Source: Pseudoxanthomonas sp. SL93 (GTDB lineage: Bacteria > Pseudomonadota > Gammaproteobacteria > Xanthomonadales > Xanthomonadaceae). From it: a stretch of DNA of 64,000 nucleotides. Of this stretch, positions 1 through 8,812 are shown piece by piece; within the stretch, counting starts at the first letter, position 1; each line of letters begins with the position of its first letter. The stretch lies in assembly GCF_026625825.1 (NCBI RefSeq), contig NZ_CP113065.1, positions 3,711,501 through 3,775,500 of the forward strand, in the 5' to 3' direction. The notes beneath the pieces are model-generated. The model was not told where the DNA came from, ran no database searches, and saw only the letters and a list, made by a program, of their open reading frames with translations. Made by a program: the position numbers and the translations under genes.

Positions 1-106
1 TTCCGATGCCGGTGACGTGCCACTGGTCGCCGACACCAGCACCACGCTGGACCGTTACACCGCGCCGGGCCGCACGCTGTCGGCCAGTCTCTCGGTGAAC
101 TGGTAG
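1..106 (+). CDS. TonB-dependent receptor, C-terminal end (partial)
   Basis: A reading frame open from position 2 runs to a tag stop at 104-106 and encodes the last 34 residues of a protein ending TLSASLSVNW. Alternating hydrophobic residues with a terminal aromatic residue are typical of the last beta strand of outer-membrane barrels, and the GRT-x-SASL pattern is common at the end of TonB-dependent receptors. The next gene starts only 5 bases downstream and resembles a hemin-utilisation protein, so a heme or iron receptor is the likely identity. The rest of the gene lies outside the window. Confidence 0.6.
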   Translation, partial: SDAGDVPLVADTSTTLDRYTAPGRTLSASLSVNW

Positions 107-111
107 CCGCC

Positions 112-768
112 GTGACCCGCGTGCCGGGGCATCCGGGCAGCGTGCGCTTGCATCAGGCGGGCCGGTTGCCCACGTCCCGGCAACTGGCTGCACTGGGCAC
201 GGTGCTGTGCCTCTATCGCACGCAGCACGGCAGCGAGCTTGCCGGCTGGCACCAGGCCGTGCGCGCGGAAGTCTGCGCCGGTCTGGACAGCGATGGTCTG
301 AACGAAAGCGTGGTGTTCTTCGATGCGGCCGGTCGCTGCTGCTGGCGTCTCTGCCTGTTGCCCGACAGCGATTTCGTGGCCTGGGATCGCCTGATCGACG
401 CGCTGCCCGCACGTGCAGAGAACGCCGGCGAAGGCCTGGGCGAACGCCTGTGGCGGCGCCTGGCCGGAAGGCTGTCGAACGGGCAGTGGCGTGCCTGCGC
501 GCTGCGCCTGCATGCCGTGGCGCAGGAGGTCGCACCGCAGGCGCAAGCCACGCCATGGCTGGCGGCCAGCCTGGCAACGGTCTCGCCTCTGGGCGTGGCC
601 ACGGCGCGCAGGATCGCACTTGCCGAAGGTGCCGAGGCGGATGCGTCGATCGATGACTGTTGTTGCGCGGCATCGGCTTGCCCGGCTGGGCCGCGCGTGG
701 ATGGAAAAGGTGCGGGGGACGGCGACGTGATCCCGCTGGTCAGATTCAAACAGAGAGAAGCCTCATGA
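112..768 (+). CDS. Probable hemin transport/utilisation protein (HmuS/HemS-like)
   Basis: This 218-residue protein starts with GTG five bases after the receptor stop, so the two are probably co-transcribed. The central part (about residues 25-95) has the pattern LAALGTVLCLYRT, then FFDAAGRCCWRLCLLPDSDF, which I recall from the short hemin transport proteins encoded next to TonB receptors in xanthomonads. No signal peptide is visible, so it is probably cytoplasmic. The C-terminal third contains a run DDCCCAASACP that could bind metal or heme, but this is inference. Its end overlaps the next gene by ATGA (765-768), which indicates translational coupling. The family assignment is moderate; a plain hypothetical protein is the alternative. 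Confidence 0.5.
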   Translation: MTRVPGHPGSVRLHQAGRLPTSRQLAALGTVLCLYRTQHGSELAGWHQAVRAEVCAGLDSDGLNESVVFFDAAGRCCWRLCLLPDSDFVAWDRLIDALPARAENAGEGLGERLWRRLAGRLSNGQWRACALRLHAVAQEVAPQAQATPWLAASLATVSPLGVATARRIALAEGAEADASIDDCCCAASACPAGPRVDGKGAGDGDVIPLVRFKQREAS

Positions 769-1727
769 AGAAACCGGTAGCCGTTCTGCTTGCCACCACC
801 GCCATATGTGTTTCCACCCAGGCGGAGGCCGCGACCGATCCCGCGCGTGACCGCCAGTCGATCCTCGCGATGCAGGGTGACTATGTCGTCGATTTCGCTT
901 TCGACGAGACGGTGCTGCTGCAGCCGGGGTATGAACGCCAGGCCGCCATGCGCAGTGGTGGCGACGAGACCGTCATCGTGGTGGAAGACACGCCCACACG
1001 GATCGTGCTGCAGCACATCCTGGTGGACGCCAAGAGCGGCCACGTGACCAAGCACTGGCGCCAGGACTGGACCTACCAGGCACCGACCCGCTTCGAGTTC
1101 ACCGCCGACCAGACGTGGCATGTGCGCGCCGTCGATGCCGCGCTGAACGCGGGTGCCTGGACCCAGTGCGTCTACGAAGTCAGCGATGCGCCGCGCTACT
1201 GCGGTACGGGTCGCTGGGACTACGCCAACGGCGTGGCCACCTGGACCAGCGACGTCAGCTGGCGTCCGCTGCCGCGCCGCGAATACACCAAGCGCAGCGA
1301 CTACAACGCGCTGGCGGTGGTCAATCGCCACACGCTGACGCCGAACGGCTGGACGCACGAGCAGTTCAATACCAAGGTGTTGCGCAAGCCCGACGGCACG
1401 CAGGTGGAACTGGCGCGCGAGTTCGGCTTCAACGATTACCAGAAAACCGTCGATGTCGACTTCAAGCCGGCCCGCGACTACTGGCAGGCCACCGCCGCCT
1501 ACTGGGCCAAGGTGCGCGCGCACTGGGACGGCTTCCTGTCCAGCGCGCCGGGCGTACACCTGAAGACCAAGGTCGACGGCATGGCGATGATCATCCCGTT
1601 GTTCACCCAGGCCAGCGACGTGCAGGCAGGAAAGCCGGTGACCGATGCGCAGATCGCGGCGGTGTTCACGCAATGGGTCGACAACGCACCCGCCGAAGTA
1701 AACGCATCGGCGCGGGTGGCGAAGTAG
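765..1727 (+). CDS. DUF6607 family secreted protein
   Basis: The product is 320 residues long, with a clear signal peptide (KKPVAVLLATTAICVSTQAEA, about residues 2-22), so it is exported to the periplasm or the outer membrane. The body is rich in aromatic residues (for example HWRQDWTYQAPTRFEF and YCGTGRWDYANGVATWTSDVSWRPLPRREYTKR), consistent with a beta-sheet lipid-binding-like fold, but no catalytic motif is evident. The start is fixed by the ATGA overlap with the preceding gene and an AGAGAGAAG sequence just upstream. Proteins of this type are commonly encoded directly after a TonB receptor and a hemin protein in Xanthomonadaceae, which suggests a role in heme or iron acquisition. The biochemical function is unknown. 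Confidence 0.7.
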   Translation: MKKPVAVLLATTAICVSTQAEAATDPARDRQSILAMQGDYVVDFAFDETVLLQPGYERQAAMRSGGDETVIVVEDTPTRIVLQHILVDAKSGHVTKHWRQDWTYQAPTRFEFTADQTWHVRAVDAALNAGAWTQCVYEVSDAPRYCGTGRWDYANGVATWTSDVSWRPLPRREYTKRSDYNALAVVNRHTLTPNGWTHEQFNTKVLRKPDGTQVELAREFGFNDYQKTVDVDFKPARDYWQATAAYWAKVRAHWDGFLSSAPGVHLKTKVDGMAMIIPLFTQASDVQAGKPVTDAQIAAVFTQWVDNAPAEVNASARVAK

Positions 1728-1781
1728 GCAGGTTTGAACCGGCACAGGGACGTGCCCTTCCGTCTTCCGCACCTCGTCAAC

Positions 1782-1809
1782 AAAAAAAGCCCCCGCGTTC
1801 GGCGGGGGC
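1782..1809 (-). terminator. Rho-independent terminator of the PDZ gene
   Basis: The inverted repeat GCCCCCGC-GTTCG-GCGGGGGC (1789-1809) is flanked on its left by a run of seven A, which reads as a T-run on the minus strand. It lies 35 bases beyond the stop of the minus-strand PDZ gene and may also slow transcription coming from the plus-strand gene ending at 1727. Confidence 0.85.
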
Positions 1810-1843
1810 AGGGGATTCACGGGAGCAGGTTTCTTGTAATGGC

Positions 1844-3001
1844 TCAAAGCGGGATGGAGGCGGGCGCGGCGGCTGGCGTGTCGTTGTCTTCGAAGGTCTG
1901 CACGTTGCCATCCTGGTCGACGATGACCATGCGTCGCTTCTCGATGGCCTGGGGCGTAGTCGCGCCGTGTGGCAGCGGGTGCTGGCGCAGCGCGATGCGC
2001 GGCGCCACGGGCAGGCGCAACGGCATGGACCTGGGCACGGTGATGATGGCGGTGCGCGGCTGGCGGTCACGCAGGTACTCGATGGCCACCTTGGCGTCTT
2101 CGGGCTTGCCGCGCAGGGCATCCATCACGTCGCGTGGTGACGACACGGCCTTGCCTTCGACCTTGCGGATCACGTCGCCGGCCTGCAGTTCGTCCAGGTC
2201 GTCCCCGCGGGACAGGACCAGCACACCTGCATCGGTGCCGAAGTAGCGACCCAGCGAGGCATCCACCGTCGCGAGATTGAGGCTGCTCCAGCGGAAGGCC
2301 TCCGCCAGCAGCGGCAGCTGGCAGTCGTCGCCCTTGCAGTCCTCCAGCTTGCCCAGGCGGCGAAGTTCGCGCTGCACTTCCGGTGCGATGCCCATGCGCA
2401 GTTCATCCAGCGGCAAGGGCACGCCCTCCAGCCATGGCATGCCTGCGCCATCGCCGGGCATCGCCGACGCCGGTGCCGCGCCGACGGCGCGGCTGGAGAA
2501 CGCCATGCGCGGACTGCTCAGCGAGGGCGTAACGCGCACGGACTGCGTGCGGCCGTCGCGCTGGTAGTCCAGCGCAACCGGGGTGCCGGCAGCGAGATCG
2601 GCCAGCGCAAGGCGTGCATGCGCCAGCCTGGCTTCGGCGTCCTTGCCGGTGATCGGGTTGCCGGCGATCTTCAACACCCTGTCGCCCGCTTTCAGGCCGG
2701 CCTTGGCCGCGCCGCTGTCGGGCGTGACGCCGGTGATGCGCACGCCGGCTTCGGCGTCGCCGGCAAGCAGTACGCCCAGGCGGGGTTGGGGTCGGCTCAC
2801 GCGATCGATATGGATCGCCGCAGGCAGCGCGCCGGATTGCCGGGACAGATCGGCGACGCGTTTGGCCGCGCGCTGCAGATCGGCACGGGCGGCTTCCAGT
2901 TCCTTCTGTTTCGTTGCCGTGTCGTCCTGTTGGGCGAGGCCGTCGAACGGACACATCAGTGCGAGCGAAAGCAGGGTGGCGGTGAACAGGGTCGGTTTCA
3001 T
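1844..3001 (-). CDS. Periplasmic protein with two PDZ-like domains
   Basis: The 385-residue protein begins with a signal peptide (MKPTLFTATLLSLALMCPFDGLAQ), followed by a short coiled coil (about 28-55, KQKELEAARADLQRAAKRVADL). The first PDZ domain is about residues 73-165 (RLGVLLAGD, GVTPDSGAAKAGLKAGDRVLKI). A second PDZ-like domain is near 250-330 (LDELQAGDVIRKVEGKAVSSPRDVMDAL). No protease domain or catalytic triad is visible, so it is a binding or scaffold protein rather than a DegP/HtrA enzyme. It is the last gene of a minus-strand operon with an ECF sigma factor and an anti-sigma-like membrane protein, 31 bases after the latter. It could be the module's envelope sensor or effector; that role is inferred from position only. 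Confidence 0.75.
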   Translation of the reverse strand: MKPTLFTATLLSLALMCPFDGLAQQDDTATKQKELEAARADLQRAAKRVADLSRQSGALPAAIHIDRVSRPQPRLGVLLAGDAEAGVRITGVTPDSGAAKAGLKAGDRVLKIAGNPITGKDAEARLAHARLALADLAAGTPVALDYQRDGRTQSVRVTPSLSSPRMAFSSRAVGAAPASAMPGDGAGMPWLEGVPLPLDELRMGIAPEVQRELRRLGKLEDCKGDDCQLPLLAEAFRWSSLNLATVDASLGRYFGTDAGVLVLSRGDDLDELQAGDVIRKVEGKAVSSPRDVMDALRGKPEDAKVAIEYLRDRQPRTAIITVPRSMPLRLPVAPRIALRQHPLPHGATTPQAIEKRRMVIVDQDGNVQTFEDNDTPAAAPASIPL

Positions 3002-3032
3002 TCGGGCCTCTTGGCGTGATGCTCGTGGCGGA

Positions 3033-3794
3033 TCAATAGACGGACGGATCGGTGTGCGGCAGCTCGCCCCGCGCGACTTGCCAGCGCTGCGTGGTGGCCA
3101 CGCCGGTCAGCTGGCGCAGCGTGTCCACGCGTTGCTGCCAGAGATCGGCCTGCGCATCGGAGGACATCGCGGGCTGCGACAGGGCGGCGTCGATGCTGGC
3201 CACGCGATCCTGCAGCCCGGCGGACAGCGCTTCCGTGGCGGCATTGGCAACCTGTGAATCCGGCAGCTGCGCCAGCACGGCCTCGAGCTGCGCGGATTCG
3301 GCATACAGCGCGTCGAGGGGATCCGGCCCCGAGGGTTCAACACGTCGTGCGGCGACGACAGGCGCGTGGCCGGCCGTCGCGCGGTTGCGATCGGGCGGGG
3401 AAACCACGCCGACGTCGCCATCGACGACAGTCGCGCTCTCTGCTGCAAGGCGCGGCATTTCCTCCGATGGCGGAACCCGCGGACGTGCTTCTCCATATAT
3501 ATGTGTGGGAACCGCCGCCGGGCGCGCGCTGGCCTGGCGTTCGACGACGCCCGGCGTGGCAGGCGGTGCCGGCCGCGTGAACTGCCATGCCGGCACCGAC
3601 ACGACCACCATCACCGCGGCCATCATCGCAGCGCGGTGCCACCGGCGTTGACGGGCAGACCGTACGGACAAGGTGGGGGGCAGGCGAGCGGCCAGCGTCG
3701 ACCAGCCGTCCGATGGCGGCGTTTCCATGGGAAGTGCGGCGAGTGCGTCGCCCCAGTCGCGTGGCGCCGGGCGATGTGCGCGGGAATCAGGCAT
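3033..3794 (-). CDS. Putative anti-sigma factor (single-pass membrane protein)
   Basis: The product has 253 residues with a cytoplasmic N-terminal part of about 55 residues (DWGDALAALPMETPPSDGWSTLAARLP), one transmembrane segment (AAMMAAVMVVVSVPAWQF, about 55-72) and a proline/arginine-rich periplasmic region. The C-terminal half, about residues 160-245, is helical (LDALYAESAQLEAVLAQLP, AALSQPAMSSDAQADLWQQRVDTLRQL). The DGWSTLAARLP motif is the same kind found in the N-terminus of the other anti-sigma-like protein in this window (DLWPDLAARLA at 29544). It overlaps the preceding sigma-factor gene by 8 bases (3787-3794), as is usual for sigma/anti-sigma pairs. No zinc-binding HxxxCxxC motif is present, so it is not a ZAS-type anti-sigma factor. 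Confidence 0.7.
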   Translation of the reverse strand: MPDSRAHRPAPRDWGDALAALPMETPPSDGWSTLAARLPPTLSVRSARQRRWHRAAMMAAVMVVVSVPAWQFTRPAPPATPGVVERQASARPAAVPTHIYGEARPRVPPSEEMPRLAAESATVVDGDVGVVSPPDRNRATAGHAPVVAARRVEPSGPDPLDALYAESAQLEAVLAQLPDSQVANAATEALSAGLQDRVASIDAALSQPAMSSDAQADLWQQRVDTLRQLTGVATTQRWQVARGELPHTDPSVY

Positions 3795-4350
3795 GGGCGG
3801 GTTCCTCGATCTGCAGCAGCGCTCGCAGGCGGCGGGTGCCCCGCGACAGCTGTGACTTGGAGAAGCTGGGCGTGCGCTGCATCAGCGTGGCGATCTCGTC
3901 GTGCGTATAGCCCTCGGCGTGGTACAGCCACAGCACGCTGTGGGTGCTCGCGGGCAGTGATTCAAGCGCGCGCTGCAGCAGGGCGGCGTCGGCGGCTGCC
4001 GGTGGCGGCAGGCCGTGGTCCTCGGGCAGGTCGTCTTCGTCCACGGCGATCTCGGCGACCAGCCGCTTCTGCCGGCGCAGCCGCAGCAGTGCCTCGTTGA
4101 CGGCGATCTGTCGCAGCCAACCCCAGAACGGGCTGTCGCCGCGGAAATCGGGCAGGTGGTGGAAGAGCTTGAGCATGGTGTCCTGCAATACCTCGCTGGC
4201 CGCCTCGCGATCGCCACAGATGCGCAATGCCAAGGTGAAAACCGGACGCTCGAATCGCCGGTACAGCTGCTCGAACGCGTCCTGCCCGCCTGCACGGGCG
4301 CGGGCGACCAGGCTTTCCGGCACATCGATGGCGAACGAAGACCTTGGCAA
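3787..4350 (-). CDS. ECF-family RNA polymerase sigma factor
   Basis: The 187-residue protein has the sigma-70 region 2 signature (AFEQLYRRFERPVFTLALRICGDREAASEVLQDTMLKLFHHLPDFRGDSPFWGWLRQIAVNEALLRLRRQ broken over residues 25-95) and a region 4 helix-turn-helix near 135-180 (VLWLYHAEGYTHDEIATLM, then SKSQLSRGTRRLR). It should direct RNA polymerase to a small regulon, probably including its own operon. The first codon of the longest frame is TTG at 4350 with no good ribosome-binding site; a GTG at 4323 is an alternative start. It is the first gene of the sigma/anti-sigma/PDZ operon and is divergent from the qmcA-like gene. Confidence 0.85.
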   Translation of the reverse strand: MPRSSFAIDVPESLVARARAGGQDAFEQLYRRFERPVFTLALRICGDREAASEVLQDTMLKLFHHLPDFRGDSPFWGWLRQIAVNEALLRLRRQKRLVAEIAVDEDDLPEDHGLPPPAAADAALLQRALESLPASTHSVLWLYHAEGYTHDEIATLMQRTPSFSKSQLSRGTRRLRALLQIEEPAHA

Positions 4351-4474
4351 GCGGGCGGTTTCGGTGGGCTGTCAGGGAATAGGGATGCCGCAGCGGGCAA
4401 TACCGTCGCAGCGACCGGAAAGTTCCTCCCGCGCGTCCTTCGCCGGCCGACGCCGGGCCACCGCCGCCGAGGTC

Positions 4475-4480
4475 TATACT
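4475..4480 (+). promoter_or_regulatory. Candidate -10 element upstream of the QmcA-like gene
   Basis: TATACT sits 37 bases before the ATG at 4517 in the intergenic region shared with the divergent sigma-factor gene. No good -35 match is visible at 17 bases, so this is a tentative call. Confidence 0.35.
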
Positions 4481-4516
4481 CGACGCGTATCCGTGGATTC
4501 GAGGGGGAGAACAACG

Positions 4517-5473
4517 ATGTTCGAGACAAGCTTCGTGGCGATCGTCCTGCTGGTCGCCGGCATCATCATCCTGTTCAAGACCGTGCGGATGGTGCCGCAG
4601 GGGTTCGAATGGACCGTCGAGCGTTTCGGCAAGTACACGCACACGCTGGACCCGGGCCTGCACTTCCTGTTCCCGATCGTCTACGGCATCGGCCGCAAGA
4701 TCAACGTGATGGAACAAGTGCTGGACGTGCCCAGCCAGGACGTCATCACCAAGGACAACGCCGTGGTCAAGGTGGACGGCGTGGTGTTCTTCCAGGTGCT
4801 GGACGCGGCCAAGGCTGCGTATGAAGTCTCCAACCTGGAGCAGGCCACCATCGCGCTGGTGCAGACCAACATCCGTACCGTGATCGGCTCGATGGACCTG
4901 GACGAGTCGCTGAGCCAGCGCGAAACCATCAACGCCCAGCTGCTCAACGTGGTCGACCAGGCCACCAATCCCTGGGGCATCAAGGTCAACCGCATCGAGA
5001 TCCGCGACATCCAGCCGCCGCGCGACCTGGTGGATGCCATGGCGCGGCAGATGAAGGCCGAGCGCGAGAAGCGCGCGCAGATCCTGGAGGCGGAGGGTTC
5101 GCGCCAGTCCGAGATCCTGCGCGCCGAAGGCGAGAAGCAGGCGGCGGTGCTGGAAGCCGAGGGCCGCAAGGAGGCCGCGTTCCGCGATGCCGAGGCGCGC
5201 GAGCGCCTGGCCGAAGCGGAAGCCAAGGCTACCCAGATGGTCAGCGATGCCATCGCGAAGGGCGACGTGCAGGCGATCAACTACTTCATCGCGCAGAAGT
5301 ACGTGGAAGCCTTCAAGGAACTGGCCACGGCGCCCAATCAGAAGTTCGTGCTGATGCCGATGGAAAGCAGCGGCATCATCGGCTCGATCGCCGGCATCGC
5401 CGAACTGGCCAAGGAAGCGCTGACCAAGCAGCAGGCCGCGCCCCCGCGCGTGCCGCCGCGGGCGGGGGGCTGA
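4517..5473 (+). CDS. qmcA: SPFH/band-7 membrane protein, QmcA-like
   Basis: The start ATG at 4517 follows a strong Shine-Dalgarno (GAGGGGGAGA, 4501-4510) and gives 318 residues. An N-terminal membrane segment (SFVAIVLLVAGIIILF, about 4-19) is followed by the SPFH domain (VRMVPQGFEWTVERFGKYTHTLDPGLHFLFP to NRIEIRDIQPP, about 22-180). A long charged alanine/glutamate-rich coiled coil follows (AEREKRAQILEAEGSRQSEILRAEGEKQ, about 185-245). This matches stomatin/QmcA proteins, which form microdomain scaffolds in the inner membrane and modulate FtsH-type proteolysis. It is followed at three bases by an NfeD gene, the usual partner. Confidence 0.9.
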   Translation: MFETSFVAIVLLVAGIIILFKTVRMVPQGFEWTVERFGKYTHTLDPGLHFLFPIVYGIGRKINVMEQVLDVPSQDVITKDNAVVKVDGVVFFQVLDAAKAAYEVSNLEQATIALVQTNIRTVIGSMDLDESLSQRETINAQLLNVVDQATNPWGIKVNRIEIRDIQPPRDLVDAMARQMKAEREKRAQILEAEGSRQSEILRAEGEKQAAVLEAEGRKEAAFRDAEARERLAEAEAKATQMVSDAIAKGDVQAINYFIAQKYVEAFKELATAPNQKFVLMPMESSGIIGSIAGIAELAKEALTKQQAAPPRVPPRAGG

Positions 5474-5476
5474 GCC

Positions 5477-5908
5477 ATGCGCTGGGATGTGGCGGGTTGG
5501 GCCGCGGTGGCCTTGCTGCTGTTCGCGGCGGAAACGATGGCGCCGGGCGCCTTCATGCTGTGGATGGGATTCGCGGCGGCGCTGGTCTTCCTGGGCGTGC
5601 TGCTGGTGGATGGCATTCCGCTGCTGGCACAGGTGGCGGCCTTCGTCGTGCTCAGCTTCATTTCCATCCAGATCTATCGCACCTGGTTCCGCGGCAAGGC
5701 ACGCGAGAGCGACAAGCCCTTGCTCAACCGCCGTGCCGAACAGCTGGTCGGCAAGGTCGCGACACTGGACCAGGCCATCATGGGCGGCCGCGGCCGGGTC
5801 AAGATCGACGATGCGTTCTGGGTAGTGGATGGCCCCGACCTGCCGGTGGGCACGCGCGTGCGTGTGGTGGCCGTGGACGGAATGACGCTGAAGGTCCAGG
5901 AGGCCTGA
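5477..5908 (+). CDS. NfeD family membrane protein
   Basis: The product has 143 residues with two or three transmembrane helices in the first 70 residues (AAVALLLFAAETMAPGAFMLWMGFAAALVFLGVLL and VAAFVVLSFISIQIY). A C-terminal OB-fold-like domain follows (LNRRAEQLVGKVATLDQAIMGGRGRVKIDDAFWVVDG to RVRVVAVDGMTLKVQ). This is the short NfeD type that works with an SPFH protein. It starts three bases after the stop of the QmcA-like gene, so co-transcription and complex formation are very likely. Role in membrane protein quality control is inferred from the family. Confidence 0.88.
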   Translation: MRWDVAGWAAVALLLFAAETMAPGAFMLWMGFAAALVFLGVLLVDGIPLLAQVAAFVVLSFISIQIYRTWFRGKARESDKPLLNRRAEQLVGKVATLDQAIMGGRGRVKIDDAFWVVDGPDLPVGTRVRVVAVDGMTLKVQEA

Positions 5909-5911
5909 GCC

Positions 5912-6424
5912 ATGCGCACGGCGATGCTCGGTTGGCTGACATCGCTGCTGGCTGCTTCGCCCACCGCCACACCGGAACTGGTGGGCAAGGTGGTACCGCC
6001 GTACCCGGAGGGGCTGCAGGACATCGGCGGCAGCTGCGTGTCCGATTCCGCCGACCCGGCGCGCGTCTGCGATTACGCCATCACCCTGCTGGCATCGACG
6101 CCCCTCGAGGATGACGTGGTGCCCGAGCCGCGCTACGTGATGGCGGGAAAGATGGTCGGCCGCGATGGTGCACGCGCGCGCTGGCAGGTCACCGACGCGG
6201 TGCCGTATCCGCGGGTGGCGCCAGGCTATTACCTGCAGTTCGGTACGTGCCGCCTGCAGGGCCGGAACGATGCCCGCGTCGCCGCCATCGTGCGCCAGCA
6301 CGGCATGCAGGCGTGGCTCGACGACGTCGCCTGGGCCGGTCGCCTTGAGCTGCCTGCCGGGCGCTTCACCGTGCTCGATACCCGGGCCGTCGACTGCATC
6401 AACGAGGCCTACGACGGCCTGTAG
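5912..6424 (+). CDS. Hypothetical exported protein
   Basis: The 170-residue product begins with a probable signal peptide ([19 protein letters not shown]). The mature part contains four cysteines (near residues 42, 53, 111 and 163) that could form disulfides in the periplasm. Recognisable stretches are [54 protein letters not shown] and [23 protein letters not shown] do not recognise a family. It starts three bases after the NfeD stop, so it is the third gene of that transcription unit. Codon composition matches its neighbours, which supports a real gene. Confidence 0.65.
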   Translation: MRTAMLGWLTSLLAASPTATPELVGKVVPPYPEGLQDIGGSCVSDSADPARVCDYAITLLASTPLEDDVVPEPRYVMAGKMVGRDGARARWQVTDAVPYPRVAPGYYLQFGTCRLQGRNDARVAAIVRQHGMQAWLDDVAWAGRLELPAGRFTVLDTRAVDCINEAYDGL

Positions 6425-6455
6425 CAGGCAATCCGCGCGCGCGGCGGGCTTCTGG

Positions 6456-6461
6456 GATAAT
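6456..6461 (+). promoter_or_regulatory. Candidate -10 element of gcvT
   Basis: GATAAT, close to the TATAAT consensus, lies about 25 bases before the ATG at 6487. If used, transcription would begin near 6468. That argues against the upstream ATG at 6460 as the gcvT start. The -35 region is GC-rich and not convincing. Confidence 0.4.
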
Positions 6462-6486
6462 GCGCTTCTTTGTCCCGGACGCCGTC

Positions 6487-7623
<1,137 letters not shown>

Positions 7624-7631
7624 GCGGCGTC

Positions 7632-8252
7632 GTGGCGGCCACGGTCGACTACTTCTTCTCGCTGGTATCGCCGTATGCCTACCTCGGGCATGCGGCGTTC
7701 CTGGAGGTCGCCCGCCGGCATGGCGTGGCCGTTCGCTACCGTCCCGTGCACATGCTGGAAGTGTTCGCCGCCGCCGGAGGCGTCCCGTTGGGGCAACGCC
7801 CCGCATCGCGCCAGCGCTACCGCCTGCTTGAACTGCAGCGCTGGCGGGCCGCACGCGATCTCCCGCTGAACCTGCATCCCCGCTTCTTCCCGGTGGACGC
7901 GTCGCTGGCCGACCGCGCCGCCATCGCGCTGCTGCATGCGGACCGGGATCCTGCCGACTACATGCTGTCGGTGTTCCGTGCGCTGTGGGTGGAAGACGCC
8001 GACATCGCCGACCCGCAGGTGCTGGCGACATGCCTGGCCATGCAGGGCCATGACGCCGCGAAGGTGCTCGCGTCCGCCGGGGCGGATGGCGTCCATGCCG
8101 AGTATCAGGCCAACACCGAAGCGGCGATGAGGGCGGACCTGCCCGGCGTGCCCGGCTATGTGCGCGACGGCGAAGCCTTCTGGGGGCAGGACCGCATCGC
8201 GCAGCTGGACGACGCGCTGCGCAGTGGACGCGCGGCCTTCCTGCCCACCTGA
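7632..8252 (+). CDS. 2-hydroxychromene-2-carboxylate isomerase / DsbA-family thioredoxin-fold protein
   Basis: The product has 206 residues and starts with GTG, 8 bases after the gcvT stop. The N-terminus VDYFFSLVSPYAYLG is the hallmark of the kappa-class GST/HCCA isomerase branch of the DsbA fold: a serine (SPYAY) replaces the redox cysteines. The C-terminal part has the expected cis-proline region (ADLPGVPGYVRDGEAFWGQDRIAQLDDAL). The family isomerises 2-hydroxychromene-2-carboxylate with glutathione in naphthalene degradation, but many members have other glutathione-linked functions. The position between gcvT and gcvH does not explain its substrate. Confidence 0.85.
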   Translation: MAATVDYFFSLVSPYAYLGHAAFLEVARRHGVAVRYRPVHMLEVFAAAGGVPLGQRPASRQRYRLLELQRWRAARDLPLNLHPRFFPVDASLADRAAIALLHADRDPADYMLSVFRALWVEDADIADPQVLATCLAMQGHDAAKVLASAGADGVHAEYQANTEAAMRADLPGVPGYVRDGEAFWGQDRIAQLDDALRSGRAAFLPT

Positions 8253-8277
8253 CAGGCGGTGCTTCCTTCACCGCCTG
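8253..8277 (+). terminator. Hairpin after the isomerase gene
   Basis: A perfect inverted repeat, CAGGCGGTG and CACCGCCTG with a 7-base loop, begins right at the isomerase stop. The following bases (CTTACTC) are only weakly T-rich, so termination may be partial and gcvH may get some read-through. Confidence 0.5.
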
Positions 8278-8336
8278 CTTACTCCGCTAAACTATCGTTC
8301 CTGTCCCGACCCACTGTTCGAATCCGGAGTAGCCCC

Positions 8337-8732
8337 ATGAGTGAGATTCCTGGCGATCTTAAATTCCTCAAGTCCCATGAATGGGCGCGCGTCGAAGGTG
8401 GTGGCCGCATCACCGTCGGCATTTCCGACCACGCGCAGGGCCTGCTGGGCGACCTGGTCTATGTCGAACTGCCCAACGTGGGCGACCGCATCGAAGCCGG
8501 CAACGCCAGCGCCGTCGTCGAGTCGGTGAAGGCCGCTTCGGACGTCTACAGCCCGGTCACCGGCAAGGTCGTCGAGGTGAACACCGCCCTCAGCGACAAG
8601 CCCGAGACCATCAACGAGGACGCCTACGGCGAAGGCTGGATCTTCGTGATCGAAGCCGAAGAGCCCGACCAGCTCAACGAGCTGCTGTCGCCGGACGACT
8701 ACGCCGAACTGCTGGAAGACGAAGACCACTAA
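8337..8732 (+). CDS. gcvH: Glycine cleavage system H protein
   Basis: The 131-residue lipoyl carrier has the complete GcvH pattern. It starts [18 protein letters not shown], with [19 protein letters not shown], and the lipoylation lysine in [16 protein letters not shown] (K65). It ends with [14 protein letters not shown]. The lipoamide arm shuttles the aminomethyl group between the P, T and L proteins. The start ATG at 8337 matches the family length. The gene has its own upstream spacer of 84 bases after a hairpin, so it may be separately transcribed from gcvT. It is followed by a very strong terminator. Confidence 0.98.
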   Translation: MSEIPGDLKFLKSHEWARVEGGGRITVGISDHAQGLLGDLVYVELPNVGDRIEAGNASAVVESVKAASDVYSPVTGKVVEVNTALSDKPETINEDAYGEGWIFVIEAEEPDQLNELLSPDDYAELLEDEDH

Positions 8733-8755
8733 GCCGGTCTTCCCTGCGGATACCC

Positions 8756-8812
8756 GGGGAGCCGGGAGTGGTGGATCGACGATCCGCCATTCCCTGGCTC
8801 CCCGTTTCGTTT
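8756..8812 (+). terminator. Long terminator hairpin of gcvH
   Basis: GGGGAGCC at 8756-8763 pairs with GGCTCCCC at 8796-8803, and the 32 bases between them fold into a continuing stem with G-T wobbles around GGATCG/CGATCC. A T-rich tail (GTTTCGTTT, 8804-8812) follows. The 48-base stem-loop is unusually long for a simple terminator but is well placed 24 bases after the gcvH stop. Confidence 0.85.

Noticed and set aside
3882..4529. Longer minus-strand frame overlapping the sigma gene
   Set aside because: It is in another frame from the sigma-factor motifs and has arginine/serine-rich composition.
6425..6486. Glycine riboswitch ahead of gcvT
   Set aside because: Only 62 bases are available, too short for the aptamer, and no conserved aptamer sequence is visible.
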